Numbered from the stretch's first letter, positions 23,978 through 33,636 are shown. The stretch is DNA of 64,000 nt from CAYLLT01 sp964384465 (GCA_964384465.1 CAYLLT010000012.1:8706-72705); one strand, 5' to 3'. The notes: generated by a model from the sequence alone, not told the origin. Made by a program: numbers and translations.

Positions 23978-25883
23978 ATTGAAAACCTGGATGCCGGTCG
24001 GCCGCCTTCCGCTGGGGTCCGCGGAAGCGGTCATGCCGACGGAATCACGCGATGGGAGAGGCGCGGTCTGTGCGATGACCGGCAACGATGCATCCGCATA
24101 CGCCCTCAAGCAGGTCGATCCGCACGTCGCGGCCGCCTATCCCATCACGCCGCAAACCGAGCTGATGCACAAGTTCGCGGAATACGTGGCGAAAGGAAAA
24201 GTGCGGACGCTACTGGTGACGGTCGAGAGCGAGCACTCGGCGATGACCGCGACACTGGCGGCGTGCGCCGCCGGCGCCCGCGCGTTCACCGCCACCAGCT
24301 CCAATGGGCTGGCGTACATGATCGAACCGTACACGAATGCGGGCGCGCTGCGGCTGCCGGTGGTGCTGGTGCTGGTGAATCGCCACGTGGGCGGCCTGCT
24401 CAATATACACAACGATCACAGCGATGCCATGCTGTGCAGGAATGCCGCCTGGGTGCAGATCCACGCCGAGAACGCACAGGAAGCATACGACAGCACGATC
24501 CAGGCTTTCCGCATCGCCGAAGATGAGCGCGTGCGGCTGCCGGTGACGGTCTGCTTCGATGGATTCATCGTCAGCCACACCGTCGAGAAGCTGCTGACGT
24601 TGAGTGACGAGCAGGTGCAGAGTTTCGTCGGTGAATTCATTCCGCCGGTGGATCTGCTGGATACGGCGAATCCGCGCGGCGTGGGGCCGCTGGTCCTGCC
24701 GGACTGGACGCCCACGTTCTATGCCCAGATTTCCGAAGCGATGCGCTGGGCGCCGGGCGTTATCCAGGAGGTCGGAGAGGAATACGAGAAGCTCTCCGGC
24801 CGGCGTTACGGGATTCTGGAGACGTACCGGATGGAAGACGCGGAAGTCGCGATACTGGCGATGGGATCGGTCTGCGGGACGGTGCGAACCGTCGTCGATC
24901 TGTTACGCTCACAGGGTGTCCGCGCGGGGCTGATCAAGCTTCGCGTGTTCCGGCCGTTTCCCAACGAACCGCTGGCCAAGGTCTTATGTGCTCCCCAACT
25001 CAAGGCGCTGTGTGTCATCGACAAGACTGTCGAATTGGGAAGCGGCGGGGCTTTATTTGCCGAAACAGCGGCGGCCGTCGCACAACGTGCGCAACGCGAC
25101 AGTGGGCGCATGCCCATCCTGACCAACGCGATCCTCGGCATCGGCGGGCGCGATGTCACGCTCGCCGACATCAACGGTATTTATGACCGTCTGCTGAAGC
25201 TCTCTCGCGGTGAGGCGGAGCCGGCCGACGACGCCGTGGGCTTCATGTGTATCGGCGAGGAAGGCGAGAAAATCCTGGACGTGAGCAAATCACCGCTCGG
25301 TCAGGAACGTGCACAGTCCAACAGAAACATTGTCATGCTCGCACGCGGCGGCCAGGGAGCCAAAACCGCGTCGTATCTCCTGGCCGAGCTGATGATCGAC
25401 ATCGGGAAATATGCGCAAGGGTTCCCGAGTTACGGTCCCGAGCGCACCGGCGCGCCCATCCGAGCGTTCGCCAAGATCAGCGATCACCCCATTCATGATC
25501 GCCAGCAGATTTATGCCCCCGACGTCATCGCCGTTTTCGATGAGACGCTCCTCGATCTGTTCAAACCCGATTTTCAAAACGTCTCCGCGGACGGGCTGAT
25601 CGTGGTGAACACGAAAACCTCGCCGCAGCAGATTCGGGAGAAGATCGGGCTCCAGGGCCGACGTATCTTTACCATCGATGCGACCGGCATTGCCATGGAT
25701 GAATTCAAAGCCAACCGGCCGAATACAGCCATGATGGCGGCGATGATCTCGCTCCTGAAATTGTGCGAGGTCGAAGCATTCAAGAGCGCGTTCAAAACCA
25801 AGATGAAGCGCTTGAGCGAAGCGGTGCTGCAAGGCAACCTGCGGGCCATCGATCGGGCGATTGGTGCGGTACAAAGCGAATGA
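23967..25883 (+). CDS. porA: 2-oxoacid:ferredoxin oxidoreductase, fused alpha-gamma subunit
   Basis: 638 residues from ATG 23967. The N-terminal ~390 residues are the alpha subunit (AAAYPITPQTELMHKF, SEHSAMTATLAACAAGARAF, TATSSNGLAYM), which shapes the pyruvate/2-oxoacid site. The C-terminal ~200 residues are the gamma subunit (MLARGGQGAKTASYLLAE, YGPERTGAPIRAF). The two are separate genes in many archaea and bacteria. Together with the beta subunit downstream the enzyme oxidatively decarboxylates a 2-oxoacid (pyruvate most likely) to acyl-CoA, reducing ferredoxin. The ferredoxin can feed the Nfn complex. The acyl-CoA goes to the ADP-forming synthetase encoded next. Confidence 0.9.
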   Translation: MSVKLKTWMPVGRLPLGSAEAVMPTESRDGRGAVCAMTGNDASAYALKQVDPHVAAAYPITPQTELMHKFAEYVAKGKVRTLLVTVESEHSAMTATLAACAAGARAFTATSSNGLAYMIEPYTNAGALRLPVVLVLVNRHVGGLLNIHNDHSDAMLCRNAAWVQIHAENAQEAYDSTIQAFRIAEDERVRLPVTVCFDGFIVSHTVEKLLTLSDEQVQSFVGEFIPPVDLLDTANPRGVGPLVLPDWTPTFYAQISEAMRWAPGVIQEVGEEYEKLSGRRYGILETYRMEDAEVAILAMGSVCGTVRTVVDLLRSQGVRAGLIKLRVFRPFPNEPLAKVLCAPQLKALCVIDKTVELGSGGALFAETAAAVAQRAQRDSGRMPILTNAILGIGGRDVTLADINGIYDRLLKLSRGEAEPADDAVGFMCIGEEGEKILDVSKSPLGQERAQSNRNIVMLARGGQGAKTASYLLAELMIDIGKYAQGFPSYGPERTGAPIRAFAKISDHPIHDRQQIYAPDVIAVFDETLLDLFKPDFQNVSADGLIVVNTKTSPQQIREKIGLQGRRIFTIDATGIAMDEFKANRPNTAMMAAMISLLKLCEVEAFKSAFKTKMKRLSEAVLQGNLRAIDRAIGAVQSE

Positions 25884-25912
25884 GGATCACCAGCCCTGGT
25901 GAGTGAAACGTC

Positions 25913-26926
25913 ATGGAAGAGAAAGACATTCGAGGCAAAGCGAACCGCCAGGTCAACAAGATCATCCCGCAGAAGCTGCTGGGGGCATGCCACGGTCTTG
26001 GCGCCGGGCACGCGGCCTGCGCCGGCTGCCCCGCGCCGAGCGTGATCCAGGCGGCACTCTATGCGGCTCGTGAGGGTTTGGGGGCGGAGCCGGTGGTCAC
26101 CTTCGCGACTAGCTGTATGGAGGTGGTTACCACCTTATACCCGGCGAACGCCTGGCGCGTTCCTTACATGCACTCGGGCTTCCCGAATTCGGCGGCGGTG
26201 GCCAGCGGCATCGAAACCGCGCTGCGGGCCCGCCGGGCGCGGGGCGAGATCCCCGCCGGTCACGACATCAAGGTGATCGCCTTCGGCGGGGACGGCGGAA
26301 CCTACGACATCGGCCTCCAGGCGTTGTCGGGGGCCATGGAACGCGGCCACGACATGACCTACATCTGCTACAACAACGAAGCCTATATGAACACCGGCGT
26401 GCAGCGGTCTTCGGCTACACCGTTCGGCGCGTTCACCAATACCGCCCAGGTGGGCGAGGCGCAGGCAGGCAAGACGGAATTCGCCAAGGACCTGACGCGG
26501 ATCATGATCGCACACGATATTCCCTATGTGGCGCAGGCATCGGTGCACCGCTTTCAGGACATGCTGGCCAAGCTCCAGAAGGCGATTGCCGTCCGCGGCC
26601 CCACTTTCGTGAACGTTCTGTCGAGTTGCCCAGTCGGCTGGGGTACAGCCACCGACGACGTGCTGAACATTGCCGAGCTGTCGGTCGAATGTAATCTCTG
26701 GCCGCTGTACGAGTTTGAAAACGGCAAATACCGCGTCACCTTCCGGCCGGGCAAACCCAAGTCAATCACCGATTATTTCGCCGCCCAGAGCCGGATGCGG
26801 CACCTGGTCAAGCCGGAATACGCCGGCATCGTGCAAAAGATTCAGGAGTACATCGACCTGCGTTGGCAGGAGCTGAATGACCTGGAGAAGCTCGGCCAGA
26901 AGCAGGAGGTCGTAACGAGTAACTGA
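25913..26926 (+). CDS. porB: 2-oxoacid:ferredoxin oxidoreductase beta subunit (TPP-binding)
   Basis: 337 residues. The thiamine diphosphate motif GGDGGTYDIG with downstream YNNEAYMNTG (about 123-157) is clear. Near the N-terminus GHAACAGCPAPS supplies a CxxC and ATSCMEVV another Cys, giving the [4Fe-4S] ligands typical of pyruvate:ferredoxin oxidoreductase beta. PVGWGTATDD near 240 is the usual C-terminal signature. It lies 29 bp after porA. Confidence 0.92.
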   Translation: MEEKDIRGKANRQVNKIIPQKLLGACHGLGAGHAACAGCPAPSVIQAALYAAREGLGAEPVVTFATSCMEVVTTLYPANAWRVPYMHSGFPNSAAVASGIETALRARRARGEIPAGHDIKVIAFGGDGGTYDIGLQALSGAMERGHDMTYICYNNEAYMNTGVQRSSATPFGAFTNTAQVGEAQAGKTEFAKDLTRIMIAHDIPYVAQASVHRFQDMLAKLQKAIAVRGPTFVNVLSSCPVGWGTATDDVLNIAELSVECNLWPLYEFENGKYRVTFRPGKPKSITDYFAAQSRMRHLVKPEYAGIVQKIQEYIDLRWQELNDLEKLGQKQEVVTSN

Positions 26927-26941
26927 TGCTACGATAGTAAC

Positions 26942-29128
26942 ATGAGTTTGGCACCAACTGATGAAGTCTGCCTCAATGAACTCAGCTCATCACCGGTAGC
27001 GCTGCGCGATCTTGAGCCGATGTTTTCGCCGCGCTCGATTGCCGTCGTCGGCGCATCGCGAACGCCGGGCACTGCCGGCCACGCCATTGTGCAAAACCTC
27101 ATCCAAGGCGGCTACACCGGCATCATTTATCCTGTGAACCCCAAGGCCCGGAGCATCATGGGCATTCGCTGCGCCCCCGCCTTTACGGACATCGATGATC
27201 ACGTGGACCTGGCGGTGATCGTCGTTCCGGCTCCGGCCGTTGAGGAGGTCGTGCAGGCGGCGGCCGATGCCGGGACGCGGCATTTCATTGTGATTTCCGC
27301 CGGATTCAAGGAGATCGGCGGCGATGGCATCGCGCGGGAGCAGCGTCTGCGATGCCTGGCCCGCGAGCGCGGGCTGTCCATCCTCGGCCCGAACTGCCTG
27401 GGGTTGATCAACACCGATGCGGCTGTGCGGATGAACAGCGCGTTCGGACGACAGATGCCGATGGCCGGACATCTCGGCCTCATCTCGCAGAGCGGTGCGC
27501 TCAGTGCCGCATTGCTCGATTACGCTCAGGGCCGCGGCATCGGCTTTTCGCGTTTCGTCAGCTTTGGCAACAAGGCGGACATCGACGAAATCGACCTGCT
27601 GAACGCGCTGGCGGCGGACGAGAACACCAAAGTCATCCTCATGTACATCGAGGAGCTGTCGAGCGGGCCGGCGTTTCTTCAGACGGCTTATGAAATCACC
27701 CACGGCAAACATCTCAAGCCGATCCTGGCGCTGAAGGCGGGCCGAACGGCCCAGGGCGCCGCCGCCGCCGCCTCGCACACCGGTTCCATGGCCGGCTCAG
27801 ACGAAGTCTACGACGCGATCATGGCCCAGGCGGGCGTGATCCGGATCGAATCCGTGGAAGACATCTTTGATTACGCGGAAGTGTTCTCCGACGAGTCGCT
27901 GCCGGCCGGGCGAGCCACTGCGATCATCACCAACGCGGGCGGGCCCGGCATCATGGCCACCGATGCCTGCATCCGGTACGGGTTGAAGCTCGCACGATTC
28001 AACGAATACACGGTCAAGTCGCTTCAGTTCCAGATGCCAGCGACCGGCAGCATCAAGAATCCCGTCGATCTGATCGGTGATGCCCGGCACAACCGCTATC
28101 GCGCCGCCCTGGATGCCGTGACCGTGGATGAAAGTGTGGATCAGGTCATGGTGCTGGTGACGCCGCAATCGATGACCGACGTGGCGGAAATCGCCGAGGT
28201 GGTCGGTGAGACGCACGAGTTCTGCCCCAAGCCGATCGTCGCCTGCATGATGGGCCTGGTCGATGTGTCGCCCGGCGTGGCGGTGCTGAGGCGGTATGGC
28301 GTGCCCACGTTCGCTTTTCCGGAAAACGGGATGCGCGCGTTGGCGGCGAAATGCCGTTTTGCCGAGTGGATCCGCTCGCCCCGCAGTGAATATGGAACGT
28401 TTGAGGTGGATCGTGCAGCGGTGGCCGCGCTCCTGGAAAAAGAGACCGCCGCCGGCCGCCGGCAGATGGTTGAACTGCCCGCTCTCCAGTTGTTGCAAAC
28501 GTATGGGTTCTCGACCGTGCCGGTCACGCTGGCCGCAGCGGCCGATGAAGCCGTCGCCGCGGCCGCGGCCATGGGCTATCCGGTGGTCATGAAGATCTGC
28601 GGGCCGAAGATTCTGCACAAAACGGAGTTGGGCGGCGTACATCTCAACCTGCGCGATGAAGCGGAAGTCCGCAGCGCATACCCCGCGATGATCGAGACCG
28701 TCCGTCAAAAGCTCGGGCCAGAGGCCGAGATTTGGGGCGTACTCATTCAGAAGATGCTGCCGCCCGGCCTGGAAGTCATCCTGGGCATGACCCGTGACGA
28801 ACGCTTCGGGCCGATGCTCATGTTCGGGCTCGGAGGCATTTACACAGAAGCGTTGCATGATGTGACGTTCCGGCTGGCGCCCATCCGCGTGAACTCCGCG
28901 CGGAAGATGGTGGAAAGCATCCGCTCGCACCGGCTGCTGGAAGCAATCCGGGGCCGGCCGGCTTGCGACAGCCCGGCGATCATTGACGCGCTCTGCCGGC
29001 TCTCACAACTGGTCACCGAGTGCCCCCAGATCAAAGAACTCGATGTGAACCCGCTCATCGTCTACCCGCAAGGCCAGGGCGCGATGATCGCCGACGCCCG
29101 CATCATCCTGACGGAGCCGCCGGCATGA
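26942..29128 (+). CDS. acdAB: ADP-forming acetyl-CoA synthetase (acetate--CoA ligase), fused alpha-beta
   Basis: 728 residues. The alpha half begins IAVVGASRTPGTAGHAIVQN (CoA-binding), continues LGPNCLGLINT and carries the phospho-His region AASHTGSMAGSDE (His about 276). The beta half has an ATP-grasp domain (MGYPVVMKICGPKILHKTEL, MFGLGGIYTEAL). The enzyme makes acetate and ATP from acetyl-CoA, ADP and phosphate, the energy-conserving end of acetate fermentation, and is reversible. It follows porB by 15 bp. Its stop overlaps the next ATG. Confidence 0.92.
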   Translation: MSLAPTDEVCLNELSSSPVALRDLEPMFSPRSIAVVGASRTPGTAGHAIVQNLIQGGYTGIIYPVNPKARSIMGIRCAPAFTDIDDHVDLAVIVVPAPAVEEVVQAAADAGTRHFIVISAGFKEIGGDGIAREQRLRCLARERGLSILGPNCLGLINTDAAVRMNSAFGRQMPMAGHLGLISQSGALSAALLDYAQGRGIGFSRFVSFGNKADIDEIDLLNALAADENTKVILMYIEELSSGPAFLQTAYEITHGKHLKPILALKAGRTAQGAAAAASHTGSMAGSDEVYDAIMAQAGVIRIESVEDIFDYAEVFSDESLPAGRATAIITNAGGPGIMATDACIRYGLKLARFNEYTVKSLQFQMPATGSIKNPVDLIGDARHNRYRAALDAVTVDESVDQVMVLVTPQSMTDVAEIAEVVGETHEFCPKPIVACMMGLVDVSPGVAVLRRYGVPTFAFPENGMRALAAKCRFAEWIRSPRSEYGTFEVDRAAVAALLEKETAAGRRQMVELPALQLLQTYGFSTVPVTLAAAADEAVAAAAAMGYPVVMKICGPKILHKTELGGVHLNLRDEAEVRSAYPAMIETVRQKLGPEAEIWGVLIQKMLPPGLEVILGMTRDERFGPMLMFGLGGIYTEALHDVTFRLAPIRVNSARKMVESIRSHRLLEAIRGRPACDSPAIIDALCRLSQLVTECPQIKELDVNPLIVYPQGQGAMIADARIILTEPPA

Positions 29129-31050
29129 ACCCAAACTGGCAAGATCGATACCCAGAGAAAATGGTGACAGCGTCAGAAGCTGTCAAAAAGATCCGCCCGG
29201 GCGACCGCGTCTATCTCGCATCCGGGTGCGGCGAACCTTCCGTTTTGCTCGCGGCGGTGCTGACCGGCAGCGGATGCCTGACGGATATTGAACTGTTACA
29301 TCTGTTGTCACTGGGTGCGGCCCCATACGCCAATGAGAGCTACGCCGCCACCATCCGTGCTAACGCGCTGCTATTGGGCAATGGCGTATCCCGCGCCGTC
29401 CGCGAGGCTCGTGCCGATTTTACGCCGATCCAACTTTCACAAGTGCCGGGGCTGATGCATGACCGCCGGATGGGCGTTGATGTCGCGCTGATCACCATCA
29501 GCCCGCCGGACGCTCACGGCTACTCCAGCCTCGGCGTTTCGGTGGATATCACCAAAGCCGCCGCTGAATCGGCCCGCCTGGTCATCGCCCAGGTGAACGC
29601 GCACATGCCGTGGACGCTCGGTGACGCATTCCTGCACGTCAGCCAAATACATTACCTCGTGGATGCCGACGAACCACTGCTCCAATGGAAGCCGGGGCAA
29701 AACCTCGACGAGACCGTTCAAGCGATCGCCGGCCACATCGCGCATCTCATCGGCGATGGAGCGACGCTACAGATGGGAATCGGACCGATTTCAGAAACCG
29801 TGCTGGCGGCGCTCGCCGACAAACACGATCTCGGGATTCACAGCTATTTCATCACCGACGGGGTGATGAAGCTCGCCCAGGCCGGCGTCATGACGGGAAA
29901 AAGGAAATCGTTGCATAAAGGCAAGATCGTCGGCAGTGCCGTCATCGGCACGGATGCTCTCTTCAACTTTGTCGATCGCAATCATCAGGTGGAAATGCAT
30001 CCGGCGGACTACACCGGCGACCCGGCCGTTATCAGCGGACATCAGAACATGATCAGCATCAGTGAGGCGCACGAGGTGGACCTCACGGGCCTGGCCGCGT
30101 TCGACCCGCTGGCTGAAGGCGGTGGGTGCGACGCCTTGGGGGCGGAAGAGTTTATCCGCGGGGCCGCCCGAGCGGAGGGCGGCAAAGTCATCATCGCGCT
30201 GCCCAGCACGCTCATTACAGACGAGGGTATCCGCTCGCGGATTGTGCCGGGGCTCACACCCGGTGTGTCGATTCTGGCCGGCAGAACCGACGCGCAATAC
30301 GTCGTCACCGAATACGGCACAGCCTACCTGAATGGCAAATCCATCCGCGAACGCGCGATGTCGCTCGTCCGCATCGCGCATCCTGACTTTCGATCCGAAC
30401 TGCTGCATGCCGCCAAGCGCCGCCGTTACGTCTATCCCAATCAGATCATGCCGCCGCTGTTCCGGCCGTATCCCAAGAACTGCGAGGCCACACTCAAGCT
30501 CAAGGACGGCAGCGACATCTTCATCCGGCCGATCCGCCCCGATGATGAGCCGCTCATGAAGGAGATGTTCTATTCCTTCAGCGAGCAGACCGTGTATCTG
30601 CGCTACCACGGGATACTGAAATCGATGCCGCACAACCGGCTCCAGGTGTTCTGCAACATCGATTACGAAACGGAAATGACGTTGGTCGCCACCATCGGTA
30701 CGGCGGGCAGCGAGGAAGTGGTCGCGGTGGGCTGTTACATGGCCGATCCCGCCAGGCACGGCGCTGAGCTGGCGTTCGCCGTTCGTGACGACTGGCAGCG
30801 CAAGGGCCTGGGCACTGCGCTGTTCACGCGGCTCGTCGATATCGCCCGGGCCGCGGGGGTCCGCCATTTCCAGGCGGATGTCCTCATCGCCAACAGCGGC
30901 ATGCTCAAAATCTTTCACCGCTGTGGTCTGAACATCAAAACCACGATGAATAACGGCGTGGTGCACGTCGACATGACCTTGCCGATTGAATGCGCTATGA
31001 CGGCATCGGCGCCGCAGTCCACGCCGGTGCCGGCCTTGAATCCGGCGTAG
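29125..31050 (+). CDS. Acetyl-CoA hydrolase/transferase fused to a GNAT acetyltransferase
   Basis: 641 residues from ATG 29125, overlapping the acdAB stop. Residues 1-~430 form a 4-hydroxybutyrate/acetyl-CoA transferase-type protein (LQMGIGPISETVLAAL, VTEYGTAYLNGKSIRERA). Residues ~445-615 are a GNAT domain (IFIRPIRPDDEPLMKEMFYS, DWQRKGLGTALFTRLV with the acetyl-CoA loop). Such a fusion suggests protein-acetylation control tied to acetyl-CoA turnover, or an acyltransferase that uses the bound CoA ester; both are inference. It ends the operon; an inverted repeat follows at 31069. Confidence 0.88.
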   Translation: MNPNWQDRYPEKMVTASEAVKKIRPGDRVYLASGCGEPSVLLAAVLTGSGCLTDIELLHLLSLGAAPYANESYAATIRANALLLGNGVSRAVREARADFTPIQLSQVPGLMHDRRMGVDVALITISPPDAHGYSSLGVSVDITKAAAESARLVIAQVNAHMPWTLGDAFLHVSQIHYLVDADEPLLQWKPGQNLDETVQAIAGHIAHLIGDGATLQMGIGPISETVLAALADKHDLGIHSYFITDGVMKLAQAGVMTGKRKSLHKGKIVGSAVIGTDALFNFVDRNHQVEMHPADYTGDPAVISGHQNMISISEAHEVDLTGLAAFDPLAEGGGCDALGAEEFIRGAARAEGGKVIIALPSTLITDEGIRSRIVPGLTPGVSILAGRTDAQYVVTEYGTAYLNGKSIRERAMSLVRIAHPDFRSELLHAAKRRRYVYPNQIMPPLFRPYPKNCEATLKLKDGSDIFIRPIRPDDEPLMKEMFYSFSEQTVYLRYHGILKSMPHNRLQVFCNIDYETEMTLVATIGTAGSEEVVAVGCYMADPARHGAELAFAVRDDWQRKGLGTALFTRLVDIARAAGVRHFQADVLIANSGMLKIFHRCGLNIKTTMNNGVVHVDMTLPIECAMTASAPQSTPVPALNPA

Positions 31051-31068
31051 CGGCCGGGGGTCGAGCCT

Positions 31069-31133
31069 GTAGGGTGGGTCTTGACCCACCTTCGACAAAT
31101 CACCCATTGCTGGTGGGTCAAGACCCACCCTAC
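31069..31133. repeat. 65-bp inverted repeat downstream of the oxidoreductase operon
   Basis: Perfect 22-bp arms (31069-31090, starting GTAGGGTGGGTCTTGACCCA, and 31112-31133) around a 21-bp loop. A half-element recurs at 53746-53767. It may act as a transcript-end hairpin, but no T-run follows. Confidence 0.9.
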
Positions 31134-31171
31134 GAGACTTCGCTCTCTTCGGCGGCGATGGAGGTGCACCA

Positions 31172-31510
31172 ATGGCTGAACCAACGAGCGCCATGCTCCC
31201 ACGGTTCTTGGACAAGCAAGCCTTCGATCTTCTGCGTGCCCGGCTGCGTTTGTCGCGGCGCGAGGGCCAGATCGTCCAGTGTATTTTCTCCGATGCCAAG
31301 GAATCAACCATCGCCCGCCGCCTGAAGATGTCCCCCCACACGTTGCGGACGCACGTCGAACGCCTCTATCGCAAATTGCGCGTCACCAACCGGATGGAGC
31401 TGGTGATCCGCCTGTACGAATCCTTCCTGTCGCTGATCTGCGAGTCGGGCAGCTCGCTTCCGCCCGTTTGTAGCCAGCACGCGGCCGGGCGCTGTCCCCT
31501 TCGTCGCTGA
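31172..31510 (+). CDS. Small LuxR/FixJ-type DNA-binding regulator
   Basis: 112 residues from ATG 31172 (GGAGGT six bases upstream). It is almost only a helix-turn-helix: LRLSRREGQIVQCIF, STIARRLKMSPHTLRTHVER and LYRKLRVTNRMELVIRL form the four-helix LuxR-type domain at about 25-88. There is no receiver or sensory domain. The last ~20 residues (from ICESGSS) are encoded by the start of a repeat family (31433-31757) present three more times downstream, so this tail is repeat-derived. It precedes the PEP-CTERM genes but a target is not shown. Confidence 0.82.
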   Translation: MAEPTSAMLPRFLDKQAFDLLRARLRLSRREGQIVQCIFSDAKESTIARRLKMSPHTLRTHVERLYRKLRVTNRMELVIRLYESFLSLICESGSSLPPVCSQHAAGRCPLRR

Positions 31511-31757
31511 CAGCTCAAGAACCGACTTTCGGGCGAATGCTGTCGTCTTATACTGGCCTGAGTTGAGGCGCATGTGCTGCGCGCCTTTCAGCAAATCGAA
31601 TGGCGTCCTGTTTTCTTGCCCTGCCAAGGCGCCGCCACCGGTGCTGGTAGGAATCGAAGTAACGACCGATGACCATTTGGCACCTCGAAAGAAGAACGAA
31701 CATGTTCGGTATACTGAAGAGCGCAAGGGAACTAGAAAACGAACCTGTCCCGTTTTT
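31433..31757 (+). repeat. Long repeat module, copy A (end of LuxR gene plus spacer)
   Basis: About 325 bp that begins inside the LuxR gene (TGATCTGCGAGTCGGGCAG) and ends at AACCTGTCCCGTTTTT. Recognisable landmarks are GACAGCTCAAGAACCGACTT and GAATCGAAGTAACGACC. Copies B (33646), C (35875) and D (37818) match it over part or all of the length. The rest of this 340-bp spacer holds a weak small frame (MFGILKSA...) also seen in copy D. Confidence 0.8.
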
Positions 31758-31850
31758 GGTTTCGGCGGGGTCGCCGGGCACGGGAGAACGGCATTGTGCC
31801 GGCGGGAGAGAGAGCGGCCTCCGCTAGACACATCGAAGGGAGAGAGAATC

Positions 31851-32507
31851 ATGGTTGCTGTTTATTTGCGTGTATGGACATGTGTGATGGCGGTCGGCCT
31901 GCTGACGGCGGCAACCAGCCCCGCCGAGGGGGCGCGGGTCAACTTCAGCGGGGTGGACCTCGAGAGCGTCTCGGACGTAAACGGACAGAACTTCAGCTAC
32001 ACCGTCGGCACGGGACCCGAGACCGGCACCGTCAACGTCCGCCTGCTCTCCGGCACGATCAATCAACTCACCACGGGACAGGGGCCCGATCCCACCGGAC
32101 TGTACGTAATAGAGCACTACCTCCATCTGACGCCCCCCGCGACATTCCGATTCACCTTCGGCGGCGCGTCGCGAGCGTTCCGCATCGACGAAAACGAAAC
32201 ACTGACGGCCGCCGAAACCAACGCCTTCACCCTTCCCTCCGGTGCGTGGACCCTGGTGAGCATGGCGGACGCCACGAAATCCGAGTCCGGGTCGACCATT
32301 TCCTTCACCGGCACGAACTACGTCAGCCCCTTTGGCTACTATTCCATCAGCGGTACGGGTTTCTCTTTCGATTTCACGATCACCAACATTTCGTATTTCA
32401 TCGGTCTCTACGGCAGCGGCATTTCGATCGACGTTCTTCCGGAGCCCGCCACGCTGTCGTTGCTGGCCTTGGGCGGAGTGGCGTTGCTAAGGCAAAAGCG
32501 TCGGTAG
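31851..32507 (+). CDS. PEP-CTERM-sorted exported protein 1
   Basis: 218 residues from ATG 31851 with GGGAGAG just upstream. A signal peptide (MVAVYLRVWTCVMAVGLLTA...) and a C-terminal sorting signal LPEPATLSLLALGGVALL followed by RQKRR are present. PEP-CTERM proteins are processed by exosortase and exported to the cell surface or matrix. The body is beta-rich with Thr/Ser/Gly and no recognised domain. There is no exosortase in the window. Confidence 0.82.
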   Translation: MVAVYLRVWTCVMAVGLLTAATSPAEGARVNFSGVDLESVSDVNGQNFSYTVGTGPETGTVNVRLLSGTINQLTTGQGPDPTGLYVIEHYLHLTPPATFRFTFGGASRAFRIDENETLTAAETNAFTLPSGAWTLVSMADATKSESGSTISFTGTNYVSPFGYYSISGTGFSFDFTITNISYFIGLYGSGISIDVLPEPATLSLLALGGVALLRQKRR

Positions 32508-32677
32508 CCGACGCGTAGCGTCCTGATGGTGGCTCCTCTGGGCGTGGGAATCATCCGAAGGAGGAGAGCGTAGGGATTACCCTTTATCCTTTATCTCTTC
32601 GCCGCGAAGCGGCGTGATTTTGAAAACTGGCTCAGCGCATGGCTCAACCTGGCAATGAGCCGCCGATTCTGTTGGGC

Positions 32678-32735
32678 GGGGAAAGGTGTCAGGAACATTT
32701 TTCGGCGGCACATAATTCTTCCTAAGACCTTTTCT
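32678..32735. repeat. REP-like palindrome (AAAGGTGTCAGGA...CCTTTTC family), copy 1
   Basis: Arms built on GGGGAAAGGTGTCAGGA and its complement (here CCTAAGACCTTTTC, slightly decayed) flank TTTTTCGGCGGCACATAATT. Same family at 34785, 35818, 38272 and 38395. Together with the decayed segment 32745-32880 it fills the 364-bp gap after PEP-CTERM protein 1. Confidence 0.8.
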
Positions 32736-32744
32736 GGGCCCGAC

Positions 32745-32880
32745 AACCGAAAGCGGCAAGTCCTCCGTCGGGCGCAGACGGTTCAGGTACTCCAGTTCAG
32801 GAATGCCGACGTTGCGGGCGAAGTCCCGGCGCGTTTCCGGGTTCAGCAGTTGGTCGCGAGCGCAGCGGAGGTTAAGGGCT
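32745..32880 (-). pseudogene. Decayed coding fragment of unknown origin
   Basis: The minus frame reads a protein-like segment, LLNPETRRDFARNVGIPELE followed by YLNRLRPTEDL, without a start codon. It then runs into the adjacent palindromic repeat. The composition looks like real protein but I cannot name the family. Confidence 0.3.
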
Positions 32881-33636
32881 GCAGTCCGGCAGGTTCAGTG
32901 GGTCAAAGAGGATCGTTGGGCCCGTAACGCATGCTTTGAAGGCATCTACGTCGAGCTGATCCACGTCAGTGTCGCCATCGCGGTTGAAGCATTCGCAACC
33001 CGGGAGAACACTGGCATCATTGATGCACGCCTGGAGCACTCCGAAATCCTCCTGATCCACGTCGTCGTCGCCGTCCACATCCGCGAACGGATAGGGGCAG
33101 CAGATCACACTGTCGCAGGTCGTGCCGACTCCATGCCAGACGCTCGCGCCCGTGCAAAACCCCTCCTGGTGCTGATCATCGCAGTCGAGTCCGGTGCAGC
33201 AGGCCCCCGGACCGGGCGGCGGGACCGCGATGTCGAACAACAACCTGCCGCCATCGTCGGCACTCAGGGTGTCCCAATGGATCAGCACGCCGGGGGTGCC
33301 GGCGGTGTACTTCCACGCGCTGCCGTTGGCGGAAGGAAAATTCTGCGACGCGATCCAGATGTCGCCGGTCGCCGCGTCGAGACTGCCGTTCTGCTGGCCG
33401 CGGATACCCGTGGAGCCTGGGATGAGCGTGGCGGTGCTTGTTGTCAGAGAGTAGTCCACCATGGCCGGTGACGGCGCGGCCGATCCGGTCTTCCGCTGGA
33501 GGTTGACCAGCGAGTTGCTGACCGGCCGGTAGATGGCTGACTGCCATTGGCCCAGCGTCGTGCCGGCCGCGGCATTCAGCGTGGCACTGGTCACGACCAG
33601 CGCTCGAGGAAAACGGGACAAGTTCGATTGTTCCAT
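32872..33636 (-). pseudogene. Planctomycete dockerin-like protein, 5'-truncated and fused to repeat sequence
   Basis: 254-residue frame whose C-terminal ~110 residues are a planctomycete-type module. Cys-rich ACCTGLDCDDQHQEGFCTG comes first, then two EF-hand-like calcium loops FADVDGDDDVDQEDFG and FNRDGDTDVDQLDVDAFKAC. The preceding part is beta-rich. The first residues (MEQSNLSRF) derive from a dispersed repeat directly abutting copy B, and there is no signal peptide. A secreted protein of this kind should have one, so the original 5' end seems to have been lost. It is transcribed opposite to the PEP-CTERM genes. Confidence 0.6.

Noticed and set aside
31785..31803. GG-N10-GC upstream of PEP-CTERM protein 1 (CGGCATTGTGCCGGCG)
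   Set aside because: The -12 half is CGGC rather than TTGC and the sequence is a GCCGGC-type palindrome. Not a credible sigma-54 site.
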